In this document: positions 42,772-54,489 of the stretch, one piece after another
Numbering within the stretch: the first letter of the stretch is position 1
Layout of the letters: the number at the start of each line of letters is the position of its first letter
Assembly: GCA_965220185.1 (NCBI GenBank)
Contig: OZ244807.1
Coordinates: 1,736,001 to 1,800,000 of the forward strand
Length of the DNA stretch: 64,000 nt
Direction: 5' to 3'
Origin: Azotimanducus sp965220185
GTDB lineage: Bacteria > Pseudomonadota > Gammaproteobacteria > Pseudomonadales > Azotimanducaceae
Notes under the pieces: generated by a model
What the model saw: only the letters and a program-made list of their open reading frames with translations
What the model was told of the DNA's origin: nothing
The model's database searches: none
Program-made: the position numbers and the translations under genes

Positions 42772-43466
42772 GCGCGCGCTGTGTGCAGCGTCACCACGCC
42801 GCCAAGCAGCCCATGCCAGCGCACATCTTCAAACCCGTGATCGCTCAGAATCAGGCTGACGGCATCGGGCGAAGGATGGGTTTCTATGGATTCTGCGAGA
42901 TAGTCGTACGGGGCGGCATCGCCTGCCACCGCGCGCCCGAGCGCTGGCCATCCTGACTTGTAGAAGCGAAAGGCGCACGCGAGGCTCGGATTCTTGGGCA
43001 TTGAAAACTCTAGAATAGCCAGACGGCCACCGGATTTCAGTACACGCTGGCATTCTGCGCTTGCCGCCTCCTGATCCGAAAAATTGCGGAAGCCAAACGC
43101 GCACACAAGGCAGTCGAAGGTGCCGCGAGCGAAGGGCAGGTGCTCAGCCGAGGCAACCACATATTCAGCGCCAAGGATACCGTGATTGAGCAGTCGCTCA
43201 CGTCCGAGGTGAAGCATCGCATCATTGGCATCGGCGAGCACCACGCACCCGCCATCGCCGACAGCTTGTGCGAGCAGCTTCGCCATATCGCCAGTGCCGC
43301 CCGCGAGATCCAACACCACATGGCCCGTGCGCACGCCTGTTCGTTCAATCGCGATCCGCTTCAGCAGCCGGTGCAAGCCAAGTGACATGAAATCATTCAT
43401 CAGATCGTAGCGCGTTGACGCCGAATCAAAGACCTGCTGCACACGCTCGCTCTTGTCCTGGGTCAT
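42768..43466 (-). CDS. ubiE: Ubiquinone/menaquinone C-methyltransferase UbiE
   Basis: SAM-dependent methyltransferase of 232 residues from the ATG at 43466, carrying out the C2 methylation in ubiquinone (and demethylmenaquinone) synthesis. Family residues: VFDSASTRYDLMNDFMSLGLHRLLK near the start, the SAM loop DLAGGTGD at 53-60, and GFRNFSDQEAA and LAILEFSMP later. The ATGA overlap with ubiB suggests coupled translation. An upstream extension of the frame overlaps the DUF971 gene end and is not expected to be translated. Confidence 0.95.
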   Translation of the reverse strand: MTQDKSERVQQVFDSASTRYDLMNDFMSLGLHRLLKRIAIERTGVRTGHVVLDLAGGTGDMAKLLAQAVGDGGCVVLADANDAMLHLGRERLLNHGILGAEYVVASAEHLPFARGTFDCLVCAFGFRNFSDQEAASAECQRVLKSGGRLAILEFSMPKNPSLACAFRFYKSGWPALGRAVAGDAAPYDYLAESIETHPSPDAVSLILSDHGFEDVRWHGLLGGVVTLHTARA

Positions 43467-43477
43467 TGCGGTTCGCT

Positions 43478-43903
43478 TCAGCCTTGCACATGCAGCGGTT
43501 GCCATTCACCGACCGCTTGATTGCTGCGGCCGACGGGCGTCCTAGCGTCTGCGTCGCGCGAAGCGCCGGCTGTTTTGAGGCGCACGAGGTAGTCTTTCCA
43601 ATAGGCCTCACGGCGCTCACCAAGATCGCGCAGGATCGACCAAGTGTAGAGGCCGGTATCGTGCCCGTCATCAAAGCAAGGACGAATCGCGTAGTTGCCA
43701 ACCATCTCGATGCGCTCGATGCCAACGCGCTTTTTGCCGGTGACGAGCGCGGCCTGCTCGGGCGAGTGCCCACGGACTTCAGCCGACGGCGAATAGACGC
43801 GCAGCAGCTCGCAAGGCAGCACGTGTGCAGCCGAATCATCCCAGAGCACTTCAAGCGTGCGTGATTTGCGGTGCAAAGTGATGCTGACAGGCGTTGCCGA
43901 CAT
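43478..43903 (-). CDS. DUF971 (gamma-butyrobetaine-hydroxylase-like N-terminal domain) protein
   Basis: Protein of 141 residues from the ATG at 43903. It matches the DUF971 domain found at the N-terminus of gamma-butyrobetaine hydroxylase and as stand-alone proteins: the segment SRTLEVLWDDSAAHVLPCELLRVYSPSAE is followed by GNYAIRPCFDDGHDTGLYTWSILRDLG, including the Cys and two His residues associated with Zn or Fe-S binding. The stand-alone form is regularly found beside hslVU and ubiE in gammaproteobacteria, as here. Its role is not established. The last 30 residues are polar and probably disordered. Confidence 0.85.
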   Translation of the reverse strand: MSATPVSITLHRKSRTLEVLWDDSAAHVLPCELLRVYSPSAEVRGHSPEQAALVTGKKRVGIERIEMVGNYAIRPCFDDGHDTGLYTWSILRDLGERREAYWKDYLVRLKTAGASRDADARTPVGRSNQAVGEWQPLHVQG

Positions 43904-43910
43904 GGCGGTG

Positions 43911-45284
43911 TTAGAGAATATATCTTGAAAGATCCTGATCCTCGGCCAGTTCGGCAAGCTGATCGTTGACGTAGGCATCGTCGATAGTGACGGCCGTCTT
44001 GCCGCCGTGCGGCGCACTGAAAGAAATATCGTCGAGCAGGCGCTCCATCATCGTATGCAGCCTGCGAGCGCCGATATTCTCGGTGGATTCGTTGACCTCG
44101 AACGCAAGTTCGGCAATGCGCTTGATGGCGCTTTCATCAAAGGTGAGCGCCACGCCGTCCACCCTGAGCAAGGCTTGGTACTGCTCAACGAGGGACGCCG
44201 ACGGCTCGGTGAGTATTCGGCAGAAATCATCAGCGGTGAGCGCATCGAGCTCAACGCGAATGGGCAGGCGCCCCTGCAATTCAGGAATCAAATCCGATGG
44301 TTTTGAAAGGTGGAAGGCGCCGGAGGCGATGAAAAGAATGTGATCTGTTTTGACCATGCCGCTGCGCGTCTGCACTGTGCAGCCCTCAACGAGCGGCAGC
44401 AGGTCCCGTTGCACGCCTTCCCGTGAGACATCAACCGATGTGCGTTCGCGCCCCGCCACCTTGTCGATCTCGTCAATGAAGACGATGCCGGTTTGTTCGA
44501 CCGACTGCACTGCCGAATTACGCACTTCCTCTTCGTTGACCAGCGATATGGCTTCCTCTTCTTCTAAGCGCCGCAGTGCTTCGCTCACTTTCAGGCGCAC
44601 CTGCCTGCTGCGCCCGCCGCTGAAGTTTGACAGCACCTCCTGCAATTGATCGCCCATGCCTTCAAGCCCTGGCGGCGTCATTATTTCGATGCCGACGCGG
44701 GTTTCCGTCAGGTCGATCTCGACTTCACGATCATTCAGCGCGCCTTCGCGCAGCTTGCGACGCATGAACTCGCGCGTATCGGCACCTGTCTGTTCCGTAT
44801 CGCCGCTTGCCTTTGGCAAGAGCGCGCTCAAAAGGCGCTCCTCGGCGGCTTCCTCAGCGCGCGGCCGGACACGCTTCAAGTGCTCTTGACGAACCATTTT
44901 GACAGAGGCATCAACAAGGTCGCGGATGATCGATTCGGCATCGCGACCGACATAGCCAACCTCCGTGAACTTGGTCGCCTCGACCTTGATGAAAGGCGCC
45001 TTCGCAAGCTTCGCCAAACGACGCGCGATTTCTGTTTTGCCGACACCGGTCGGGCCGATCATAAGAATGTTCTTCGGCATGACTTCATCGCGCAAGGCTT
45101 CGTCAAGCTGCATTCGCCGCCAGCGATTGCGAAGCGCGAGCGCCACAGCGCGCTTGGCCTTGTCCTGGCCAATGATGTGACGGTCGAGCTCATCGACGAT
45201 CTCGGGCGGCGTCATGACTTCCGCGATATTTTTGTCGTTGACGTTGCTCGCATTGGGGTCGAGCGCGGTGACGGGCAGGTTCAT
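43911..45284 (-). CDS. hslU: ATP-dependent protease ATPase subunit HslU
   Basis: AAA+ unfoldase of the HslUV protease, 457 residues. Walker A GPTGVGKT spans 77-84 and Walker B is in GIVFIDEIDKVA; the arginine-rich pore and sensor regions follow, and the C-terminal RYIL tail that docks into HslV is intact. Other conserved pieces are PPEIVDELDRHIIGQDKAKRAVA and RRLHTMMERLLDDISF. The I domain spans about 110-240. It overlaps hslV by 4 bases and is followed 7 bases later by the DUF971 gene. Confidence 0.97.
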   Translation of the reverse strand: MNLPVTALDPNASNVNDKNIAEVMTPPEIVDELDRHIIGQDKAKRAVALALRNRWRRMQLDEALRDEVMPKNILMIGPTGVGKTEIARRLAKLAKAPFIKVEATKFTEVGYVGRDAESIIRDLVDASVKMVRQEHLKRVRPRAEEAAEERLLSALLPKASGDTEQTGADTREFMRRKLREGALNDREVEIDLTETRVGIEIMTPPGLEGMGDQLQEVLSNFSGGRSRQVRLKVSEALRRLEEEEAISLVNEEEVRNSAVQSVEQTGIVFIDEIDKVAGRERTSVDVSREGVQRDLLPLVEGCTVQTRSGMVKTDHILFIASGAFHLSKPSDLIPELQGRLPIRVELDALTADDFCRILTEPSASLVEQYQALLRVDGVALTFDESAIKRIAELAFEVNESTENIGARRLHTMMERLLDDISFSAPHGGKTAVTIDDAYVNDQLAELAEDQDLSRYIL

Positions 45285-45832
45285 ATATCGAGTTGTTCTA
45301 TGCTGGTGGTGTGGTTGGTGTACACGCAGATGTCGGCGGCGATGGCAAGGCTGCGCTCGACGATGCCGCGCGCATCCATGTCAGTGTTTTCAAGCAGCGC
45401 GCGCGCCGCGGCAATGGCATACGAGCCGCCAGAGCCGATGCCAATCAAGCCCTCTTCGGGTTCGATGACATCGCCATTGCCGCTGACCATCAAGGAGGCA
45501 TCCTTGCCTGCGACTGCCAGCAGGGCTTCAAGGCGGCGGAGCGCGCGGTCGCTTCGCCAGTCTTTCGCAAGCTCAACGGCTGCGCGTGTCAGGTTGCCGC
45601 TGTGACGCTCAAGCTGTCCTTCAAAGCGCTCGAATAGTGTGTAGGCATCGGCGGTGCTGCCAGCAAAGCCAGCAAGCACGGGATACTTTTGCAGGCGCCT
45701 GACCTTGATGGTGTTGCTTTTCATCACCGTCTGCCCCACCGATACTTGCCCATCGCCGCCCATGACGACTTGCTTGCCGCGTCGCACAGTGAGAATGGTT
45801 GTACTTCGAATTCTTGGCAATTGGGAGACCAT
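45281..45832 (-). CDS. hslV: ATP-dependent protease peptidase subunit HslV
   Basis: Threonine protease of the HslUV complex, 183 residues. The catalytic Thr belongs to RSTTILTVRRGKQVVMGGDGQVS, so the predicted protein carries about 10 residues (MVSQLPRIRS) before Thr11, which must be removed to expose the N-terminal nucleophile; many relatives start with Met-Thr-Thr instead, others carry short propeptides. Further family residues are KVRRLQ and GSGGSYAIAAARALLENT. It shares one base with the SPOR gene stop upstream and overlaps hslU by 4 bases. HslVU usually belongs to the heat-shock regulon; no sigma-32 promoter was identified here. Confidence 0.95.
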   Translation of the reverse strand: MVSQLPRIRSTTILTVRRGKQVVMGGDGQVSVGQTVMKSNTIKVRRLQKYPVLAGFAGSTADAYTLFERFEGQLERHSGNLTRAAVELAKDWRSDRALRRLEALLAVAGKDASLMVSGNGDVIEPEEGLIGIGSGGSYAIAAARALLENTDMDARGIVERSLAIAADICVYTNHTTSIEQLDI

Positions 45833-46458
45833 TACGCGGATCGGTAGAGGGGAAGCGGATCGATATCTTCAGCGCGAAGTTGTCCGGCTGCGCGCTCCAT
45901 CTGCTGCTTGGTGTCATAGGGCCCGACAAACACGCGATGCCAGACGCCGCCGCCTTGTACAGTGACCTGTTGCGTGCGGCAGGGCAGGCCAAGCAGCAGG
46001 ATGCGCGCGCGCAGCGTCTCGGCCTTGTCCGCGCCGCGGAATGAACCCGCCTGCAGGAGAAAGCGAGAACCTGCGACCTCCGGTGGCGCCAGCTCTATCA
46101 CAGGCGTAGTGACAGCCGCAGTCTCACTGACATTAGCAATCATCTGTGTCTGGGTCATTTGGGTGTCCATAGGGGCTGGCGCGGATGTCTCCGATGCACG
46201 AATTCGTGGCAGCGGCTGGCCAGATTCGAGCGTCGTGTCAATGACATCGGATTGCGTCAGCATGTCAAAGAATCGAAAGCTCAGTTCCTGCGCTTCCGGA
46301 TTCTCGTAAGTGATGGAGTCAGCCCGCTCGTAGGTGACGCCCGGCGCGAAAAAATCGAGCGCCCTGCGTGCGCCGAGCGTGAGCGCAATGCCGAGCGCCA
46401 TGCCTGTCGCCAGCGTCAACCACGGGATGCCGGCATTGCCAGCCTTGCGTTTGGCCAT
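45832..46458 (-). CDS. SPOR-domain inner-membrane protein, FtsN-like
   Basis: Membrane-anchored protein of 208 residues: basic N-terminus (MAKRKAGNAG), one membrane helix at about 11-31, a Pro/Thr/Ser-rich periplasmic linker, and a C-terminal SPOR domain (about 132-205; SRFLLQAGSFRGADKAETLRARIL and VWHRVFVGPYDTKQQMERAA) that binds denuded glycan strands at the septum. Topology, size and position ahead of hslVU are as for ftsN in gammaproteobacteria; the linker is short, so the assignment to FtsN is likely but not certain. Confidence 0.8.
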   Translation of the reverse strand: MAKRKAGNAGIPWLTLATGMALGIALTLGARRALDFFAPGVTYERADSITYENPEAQELSFRFFDMLTQSDVIDTTLESGQPLPRIRASETSAPAPMDTQMTQTQMIANVSETAAVTTPVIELAPPEVAGSRFLLQAGSFRGADKAETLRARILLLGLPCRTQQVTVQGGGVWHRVFVGPYDTKQQMERAAGQLRAEDIDPLPLYRSA

Positions 46459-46528
46459 GATCGTCCTTGAGCGAGTCGCTCGTTGGTGAGCATCGGTTAA
46501 GCATTGTACTTGTTTGCGGTGCGTGTGC

Positions 46529-48556
46529 CTATAGGCTCTCCAGCGGATCCACGTCGATCATCCAGCGCACGCCGCTCGGCTTTCGCTTGGGCAGGTTGTT
46601 CTCGAGGTGGGTGAGCGTGGCATGGAGCTCGCTGCGATTGCTCGCGAGCAGAACACAGGCAAATCGATATCGATTGGCGCGTTTGGGTGATGGCGCTGGC
46701 ATAGGGCCCAGCGCGCTCGCCGCATTGACCTGGCGAGCGATGCCAGCGAGCGAATCGAGCCATTGCTTGGCGTTCTCTTCCTTCAGGCTGTCGGCTCTCA
46801 GGAGCGCAAGCCTTCCAAATGGCGGCAGTCCAGCGGCGCTGCGCTCTTCGAGCAATCTTTGTGCAAACTTGGCGTAGCCCTGTTGCACCAGAAGGTTGAG
46901 GGAAGGATGTTCAGGATTGAGGGTTTGAATGAGCACCTCTCCGGGCATTTCGGCGCGGCCAGCGCGGCCAGCGACTTGCAGAATAAGCTGCGCGGTGTGC
47001 TCAGGCGCCCGAAAATCGGGGCTGACAAAGCCATAATCGGCGCCAAGCACGCCGACTAGCGTGATGTCAGGAAAGTGATGACCTTTCGCAAGCATTTGCG
47101 TGCCAACAAGAATCGCAGGCTTGCCTTGCGGAATCTCAGCGAACTTTGAAGCCACCTTCCGGCCGCGAATTGCATCTCGGTCAATGCGAATCACGGGAAC
47201 ATCTGGGAAGCGTTCGCTTGCAAGCTCAGCAACGCGCTGAGTGCCCGCGCCGAACGCAAGCAGGTCGTCCCCACCGCATTCAGGACAGGTGCGAATCGGC
47301 CGTGTTTCGTGTCCGCAGTGGTGGCAGCGGAGGCAAGCCGGTGCTTGATGCAATGTCATTGGCCACTCACATGCCGGGCATTCGGCCTTCCAGCCGCAAT
47401 CGCCGCACTGCAGGACCGGTGCGAAGCCACGCCTGTTGAGGAACAGCAGCACCTGCTGCCCGCGCCCGAGATGGCTGTGCATATGTCGAAGCAGTTCACT
47501 ACCGAGACCTGCGCGTTCTTTTGACAGGCGTTCGCCTCGAATATCCGCGAGCTTGATGGTCGGCAGGCGCGCACCCGCCGTGCGCTGGGCAAGTCTTAGC
47601 AGCTTGTAGCGGCCCTGCTTCGCATTGGCGATGGATTCGAGCGATGGCGTGGCAGAGCCAAGCACGAGAGGAATATCCAAGATTTGCGCGCGCTTCACTG
47701 CGAAATCACGCGCCGAATAGGCGAATCCACTCATTTGCTTGTATGAGAAATCGTGCTCCTCGTCGATCACAATCAAACCAAGCTTTGAAAATGGCGTAAA
47801 GACTGCCGAGCGAGTGCCGATGAGCACATCCGCATCGCCTGATTCAGCGCTCGTGCGCGCTGCTTCGCGCTTTGATGCGGTGAGTTCTGAATGGCTGACC
47901 GCCACACGTTCAAAACGCCTTTCAAATCGCGCCACGGACTGCGGTGTCAAGCCAATCTCCGGCACCAGCACGAGGGCTTGCTGACCGCGCCTGATGACCT
48001 GTTCGATCGCTTGCAGATACACCTCGGTCTTGCCGCTGCCGGTCACGCCCATGAGCAGAAACACAACAAACCTTTGGGCGCTGGTGATGGCGGCGAGGGC
48101 ATGCGCCTGCTCTGGGTTGGCGGCGTGCGCCGCTTCAGTTTGCCAAGGCTCGCGCGCCGCGCTCACTTTCGGGGTGCGCGCCGCCCGTCCCTGCTTGCGT
48201 CCCGGTGGCAAGGCCGTGAATAGAACTTCGCCGAGCGGATGATGGTAATAGCTGGATGCCCAGCGCAAAATCGAGAGCAGTTCGGCTGACAGAGCTGGGC
48301 GCCCGCCAACGATGGCTTGAATGGATTTGAGCGCCGCGCTGCTGCCTGCGTCAACGATCTCGACACAGATTGCTGGCACGGTTGTTCTGCCGAAAGGCAC
48401 TTTCAGCAAGGTGCCCGGTGGCGGCATGTCCAAATCATCTGGAACTCGGTAGTCGAAGAGCTGGCGAAGCGGCCGATTGACGGCGACGCGCACTATTCGC
48501 TCGGCTGGCACGGCGCCGGACAATCGCTTGCATCCTTGGGTAGAGTGTAAGTACAC
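46529..48556 (-). CDS. priA: Primosomal protein N' (PriA helicase)
   Basis: Replication-restart DNA helicase of 675 residues. The N-terminal DNA-binding domain starts around IVRVAVNRPLRQLFDYRVP; Walker A GVTGSGKT is at 170-177, DEEH in LIVIDEEHDFSYKQ, and eight zinc-binding cysteines lie between CGDCGWKAECPAC and CPECGG. The C-terminal domain ends with MIDVDPLESL. The ATG at 48556 is used here; a GTG at 48511 (PAERIVRVAVNRPL) would give a 660-residue protein closer to the usual beginning. The gene is divergent from rpoZ with 94 bases between. Confidence 0.95.
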   Translation of the reverse strand: MYLHSTQGCKRLSGAVPAERIVRVAVNRPLRQLFDYRVPDDLDMPPPGTLLKVPFGRTTVPAICVEIVDAGSSAALKSIQAIVGGRPALSAELLSILRWASSYYHHPLGEVLFTALPPGRKQGRAARTPKVSAAREPWQTEAAHAANPEQAHALAAITSAQRFVVFLLMGVTGSGKTEVYLQAIEQVIRRGQQALVLVPEIGLTPQSVARFERRFERVAVSHSELTASKREAARTSAESGDADVLIGTRSAVFTPFSKLGLIVIDEEHDFSYKQMSGFAYSARDFAVKRAQILDIPLVLGSATPSLESIANAKQGRYKLLRLAQRTAGARLPTIKLADIRGERLSKERAGLGSELLRHMHSHLGRGQQVLLFLNRRGFAPVLQCGDCGWKAECPACEWPMTLHQAPACLRCHHCGHETRPIRTCPECGGDDLLAFGAGTQRVAELASERFPDVPVIRIDRDAIRGRKVASKFAEIPQGKPAILVGTQMLAKGHHFPDITLVGVLGADYGFVSPDFRAPEHTAQLILQVAGRAGRAEMPGEVLIQTLNPEHPSLNLLVQQGYAKFAQRLLEERSAAGLPPFGRLALLRADSLKEENAKQWLDSLAGIARQVNAASALGPMPAPSPKRANRYRFACVLLASNRSELHATLTHLENNLPKRKPSGVRWMIDVDPLESL

Positions 48557-48650
48557 TTTACCTTTGCCGCGCAGGCTTCGCTTGATTGCTGTGCCTGCGG
48601 CAAACGCCGGTCTTAATCACGAATAGCAATCACTAGAGGAACGCCCTTTC

Positions 48651-48941
48651 ATGGCTCGCATCACTGTTGAAGACTGCCTTGAGAACGTGGACAACCGTTT
48701 TGAACTTGTGCTTACCGCTACGCGGCGGGCGCGCCAGCTTGCGCAGGACGGCTCTCGTCCTCTGTTGGAAGCGAAGAATGACAAGCCGACAGTGACCGCG
48801 CTGCGCGAGATTGCGGAAGGCTTGATCGACGACGACATCATGGATGCCCAAGATCAATTGATCATGTCGCACCGCGAGCAGACAATGCAGGTCACGGCTT
48901 CCTACGGAATTGGAGATGCAGGCAGCGGCGGCGACATCTGA
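48651..48941 (+). CDS. rpoZ: RNA polymerase omega subunit
   Basis: Small RNA polymerase subunit, 96 residues, which promotes assembly of beta' and helps form a ppGpp-binding site. The conserved start MARITVEDCLENVDNRFELV and TRRARQLAQDG block are intact, with KPTVTALREIAEGLI in the middle. AGAGGA lies upstream of the ATG. It overlaps the following spoT gene by 32 bases in another frame and is cotranscribed with it, the standard gammaproteobacterial arrangement. Confidence 0.97.
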   Translation: MARITVEDCLENVDNRFELVLTATRRARQLAQDGSRPLLEAKNDKPTVTALREIAEGLIDDDIMDAQDQLIMSHREQTMQVTASYGIGDAGSGGDI

Positions 48942-51111
48942 GTCGTACTTCCAGACCCAGCTCAAGGCGCGCGCATCCAACGACTCGGTCGCCGCCCCCT
49001 TCAGCATTGATCATTTGCTCGAAGCGGCAGGGGATTACCTGCCGAAACCTCAAGTCACGCGCGTTCGCAAGGCCTATGAGTTCGCCGAGGCCGCGCACCA
49101 AGGCCAGGCGCGTCACACAGGCCACTCCTACATTACGCATCCCTTGGCCGTGGCATCGATCCTTGTGGATATGCGCCTTGATGACAAGTGCATCATCGCA
49201 GCGCTGCTGCACGATGTCGTAGAGGACACAGCACAAACGCAGTCGGCGGTGAATCGCCACTTTGGGCGGGAAGTTGGCTACTTGGTGGAAGCTGTCAGCA
49301 AGCTCGGCAACATTCACACATCTAGGCACGAAGCGCAGGCCGAAAACCTACAAAAAATGATTTTCGCCATGGCGCGCGACATTCGCGTTGTGCTCGTGAA
49401 GATGGCTGACCGCTTACACAATATGCGCACGCTTGCCGTGCTTCCGCCGCCGAAGCGCAAACGCATTGCTGAAGAAACGCTTGAGATCTACGCGCCGCTC
49501 GCGCGTCGCCTTGGCATGCACGAGATCATGGTCGAGCTTGAGGACTTGAGCTTTGAGAATCTGCATCCGCTCAGGAGCGCCTGCGTGCAGAGGGCGCGCA
49601 CGAAGTTCTCACTCAATCGTAAGTTCGTGCTCAAGAAAATCACCGACCGTATTGCCAAGGCAGTACATGGCGCTGGCATTGAGGCCGAGGTGTATAGCCG
49701 TGAAAAGCACCTCTATTCGATCTACCGAAAAATGAAGGACCGTCACAAGTCCTTTCGCGAAATCATGGATGTCTATGGCCTGCGCGTGATTGTCAATCGT
49801 GTCGATGACTGCTATCGCACGCTAGGCATTGTGCATGGTGTCTACAAGCCGTTCACTGATCGCTTCAAAGATTATGTCGCAATTCCCAAGTCGAACGGCT
49901 ACCAATCGTTGCACACCACGCTCTTTGGACTTGATTCCATTCCCATTGAAGTGCAAATCCGCACCCACGAGATGGACGATATCGCCAATCATGGCGTTGC
50001 CCGCCACACCAAGTACACTGGCAATGGCAGCAGATCGCCTGCTGCATCGCTCTCTGAGCGTTGGCTGCAGGAAGTGCTCGAGTTGCGCGAGGACACCAAG
50101 GGGAATCACGACTTCGTAGAGTCCTTCAAGACCTATTTGTTCCCGGACGAGGTCTATGTATTCTCTCCGGATGGCGACATCTATACGCTGCCGAGCGGCT
50201 CATCGCCCGTGGACTTTGCCTATGCGGTCCATACCGATATCGGCAACACCTGCGTCGCGTGCCGGATCGATCGCAATCTGGCGCCTTTGAACACCCGCCT
50301 TGAGACCGGGCAGACAGTGAACATCATCACCGCGAAAAGCGCATCGCCAAGCCCGGATTGGCTCAACTATGTCATCACCAACAAGGCCCGCTCAAGCATC
50401 CGCCACGCGCTGCGCGCGAACCAGCGCAGCGCCGCGGTCGCCCTTGGCACGAAGCTGCTCAATCAGTCGCTCGCGCATGCCAACACCCATATCCGCAACC
50501 TTGACTTTCGTCGTTTGCGGCGTGTGGTGTGCGGCCTTGGCTTTCGCAGCGTCAAAGATCTGCTCGCCGCCATTGGTCGCGGCGAACACACAGGCTATGC
50601 GGTGGCCAATCGGTTGCTGGCACACAAAGATCCAGATTTCTCAGCTGTGCCAGTGGAGATTGACGAAGCCGTTGGCATCAGTCAGAGAGACCATGTGATT
50701 ATCAGTTTCGCACGCTGTTGCGGCCCGGTGCATGGCGATCCGATCGTGGGGCATGTGTCGCATCAGCGAGGCTTCGTTGTACACCGCGAAGGGTGCCCAA
50801 ATTTGGTGGAGATCCGCAAGCGCGCGGCTGACGAGCTGACGCCGGCCAAGTGGGTCGGCATGCCTGACAAGGAGTTTCAGGCGAGCCTCAAACTTGAAGC
50901 GACCAACGACTCCCACGCCTTGTCGGATTTCGCGTCCGTGATGCGACAAGTCGGCGCGAGCATCAAGAGTCTCAAGGTCGAGAGCGACGATGACGAGCAG
51001 GCGCTCGTTGACATGGAGGTCTCCGTGCGAGGTCTCGCGCAACTCAATCGCTTAGTGCGCCGCATTGCGGCGATACCAAGTGTTCGTGAAGTAAGGAGGG
51101 CTTTTCGATGA
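48910..51111 (+). CDS. spoT: Bifunctional (p)ppGpp synthetase/hydrolase SpoT
   Basis: Long RelA/SpoT homologue of 733 residues. The hydrolase HD site is intact (THPLAVASI and HDVVEDT with His101-Asp102), and the synthetase domain has RVIVNRVDDCYRTLGIVHG and RFKD at 318-321; RxKD rather than ExDD at this place marks bifunctional enzymes. A TGS domain (VYVFSPDGDIYTLPSGSSPVDFAYAVH) and a C-terminal ACT domain (about 655-733) complete it. It sets ppGpp levels in starvation, together with omega encoded just upstream. The ATG at 48910 overlaps rpoZ; an ATG at 48916 is also possible. RidA follows with a 4-base overlap. Confidence 0.95.
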   Translation: MEMQAAAATSESYFQTQLKARASNDSVAAPFSIDHLLEAAGDYLPKPQVTRVRKAYEFAEAAHQGQARHTGHSYITHPLAVASILVDMRLDDKCIIAALLHDVVEDTAQTQSAVNRHFGREVGYLVEAVSKLGNIHTSRHEAQAENLQKMIFAMARDIRVVLVKMADRLHNMRTLAVLPPPKRKRIAEETLEIYAPLARRLGMHEIMVELEDLSFENLHPLRSACVQRARTKFSLNRKFVLKKITDRIAKAVHGAGIEAEVYSREKHLYSIYRKMKDRHKSFREIMDVYGLRVIVNRVDDCYRTLGIVHGVYKPFTDRFKDYVAIPKSNGYQSLHTTLFGLDSIPIEVQIRTHEMDDIANHGVARHTKYTGNGSRSPAASLSERWLQEVLELREDTKGNHDFVESFKTYLFPDEVYVFSPDGDIYTLPSGSSPVDFAYAVHTDIGNTCVACRIDRNLAPLNTRLETGQTVNIITAKSASPSPDWLNYVITNKARSSIRHALRANQRSAAVALGTKLLNQSLAHANTHIRNLDFRRLRRVVCGLGFRSVKDLLAAIGRGEHTGYAVANRLLAHKDPDFSAVPVEIDEAVGISQRDHVIISFARCCGPVHGDPIVGHVSHQRGFVVHREGCPNLVEIRKRAADELTPAKWVGMPDKEFQASLKLEATNDSHALSDFASVMRQVGASIKSLKVESDDDEQALVDMEVSVRGLAQLNRLVRRIAAIPSVREVRRAFR

Positions 51112-51494
51112 GCCAAGAACGCCAAGTTGTTTTGACAGACAGCGCGCCAGCGCCGGTCGGGGCATATTCCCAAGCGGTTCGGGCGGGCGGCTTTCTCTTT
51201 GTTTCGGGTCAAGTGCCCTTGGTGCCGGGCGAATCATCTCTGATCAGCGACGATGTGGAGGCGCAGATTCATCAGGTGTTCAGGAATTTGCAGGCGGTGG
51301 CCGAAGCAGGTGGCGTATCGCTTGCCCAAGCGGTGAGGTTGACGGTGTATCTTGCCGACCTTGGCGATTTTCAATCCGTCAATCGCATCATGGCTGATTA
51401 TGTGCCTGAGCCTTTTCCGGCAAGAGTAGCGATTCAAGCCGCTGCGCTACCGCTTGGCGCAGCCGTTGAAATCGACGCGATTCTCGTCGGTTAG
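51108..51494 (+). CDS. ridA: Reactive enamine/imine deaminase RidA
   Basis: Rid-family protein of 128 residues that hydrolyses reactive enamine or imine intermediates from PLP enzymes. SAPAPVGAYSQAVRAGGFLFVSGQVPL is the family N-terminus, VRLTVYLADLGDFQSVNRIMADYV the middle, and PARVAIQAAALPLGAAVEIDAIL the C-terminal block with the catalytic Arg. The ATG overlaps the spoT stop by 4 bases, the common spoT-ridA pairing in this class. Confidence 0.95.
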   Translation: MSQERQVVLTDSAPAPVGAYSQAVRAGGFLFVSGQVPLVPGESSLISDDVEAQIHQVFRNLQAVAEAGGVSLAQAVRLTVYLADLGDFQSVNRIMADYVPEPFPARVAIQAAALPLGAAVEIDAILVG

Positions 51495-51501
51495 GACGGG
51501 G

Positions 51502-53553
<2,052 letters not shown>

Positions 53554-53602
53554 AGCTCGACTGCGCTGTGCTTGAATGCAGGGGTGCTTATCGCCTACGG
53601 GC

Positions 53603-54489
53603 CTACCTCGACTTTTGAAGTGCATCTCGCTCAGCCTGATTCATTTGTTCGTTGAGGCGCAGTTCCATATTAAGCGCCTGTTCGCGATGGCATGTTTCTG
53701 CGATAGTGTGTCAAAAAGCCTCTCTTGAAAATCTCCATCGCGCATGAATACATTGCGGATTTTGAACACAATGTCAAGAAAAGGTTGGTGCGCACGCCAG
53801 CACATTAAGCGATCTCATGAACTCCGTGCGATTCTCGTCCTCGCTTTCGAAGACATGGTTCATCGCATGCGTCATAACCAATTGATATACTTGATTTAGA
53901 TTGTTGTCTGACAATGCTTCCAAGGTTTCACTGGGCGTATGGATCAGTCGCCTATTCGCACCTCTTGAAATCAACTAGTCGTTGATGACATCGTGCGTGA
54001 TGGTATTGAGATTGTTTGAACCGAGCAGATCAATGCCGAAATATAACGCCTGCGCAATAATCACCGGATCTCCGCCAGCTTCATACAACGGAATGCCTTG
54101 CAGAAAGGCGTGTGCCGGCATATTGTCAGCAAGCTCTTGAATGCGCCGCTGGTCAACAAGAGAAAGGCTTTGTGACAGCTTTTCAAATACAGAGCTTTCG
54201 GATGTCAGGTCATTGTGACACCACACAAGCGATGATTGGGAGATCGCTTCAAGAATTTCTTCATCATCTGGAGACAGTAGACGTTGCGCACGCTTCACTT
54301 GTCTATTCCAACGCTCCGCTTCACTTTGAGCGATCTGGCGGTTCTTCTCTGCTAACTCCTCATGGACTTCCGGGAGTATGACAATATGTGCGCCTAGGAG
54401 TCTGCGCCGTGAAACAGCCGACGTGAAGCTGGAGAACGAAGAAGGTTGGTGTCAAGCGCAAAGCAATTATCGCTCAAGGGCTTTGTCAT
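53603..54489 (-). pseudogene. Broken PIN-like domain gene, degraded paralogue of the one at 38981-39856
   Basis: Reading the minus strand from an ATG at 54489 gives MTKPLSDNCFALDTNLLRSP and SRRLFHG, clearly related to FAVDTNLLLHPTPRRLLHG of the intact gene. A frameshift near 54395-54405 moves the frame to HIVILPEVHEELAEKN and on to GDPVIIAQALYFGIDLLGSNNL and HDVIND, where a TAG at 53975-53977 stands where the intact protein has Trp. The same frame continues to about 53774, and later shifts recover KIRNVFMRDGDFQERL and MELRLNEQMNQAERDAL, matching the C-terminus. At least one nonsense and three frame lesions are needed, so the gene is dead. It follows its small partner gene, like the intact copy. 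Confidence 0.85.
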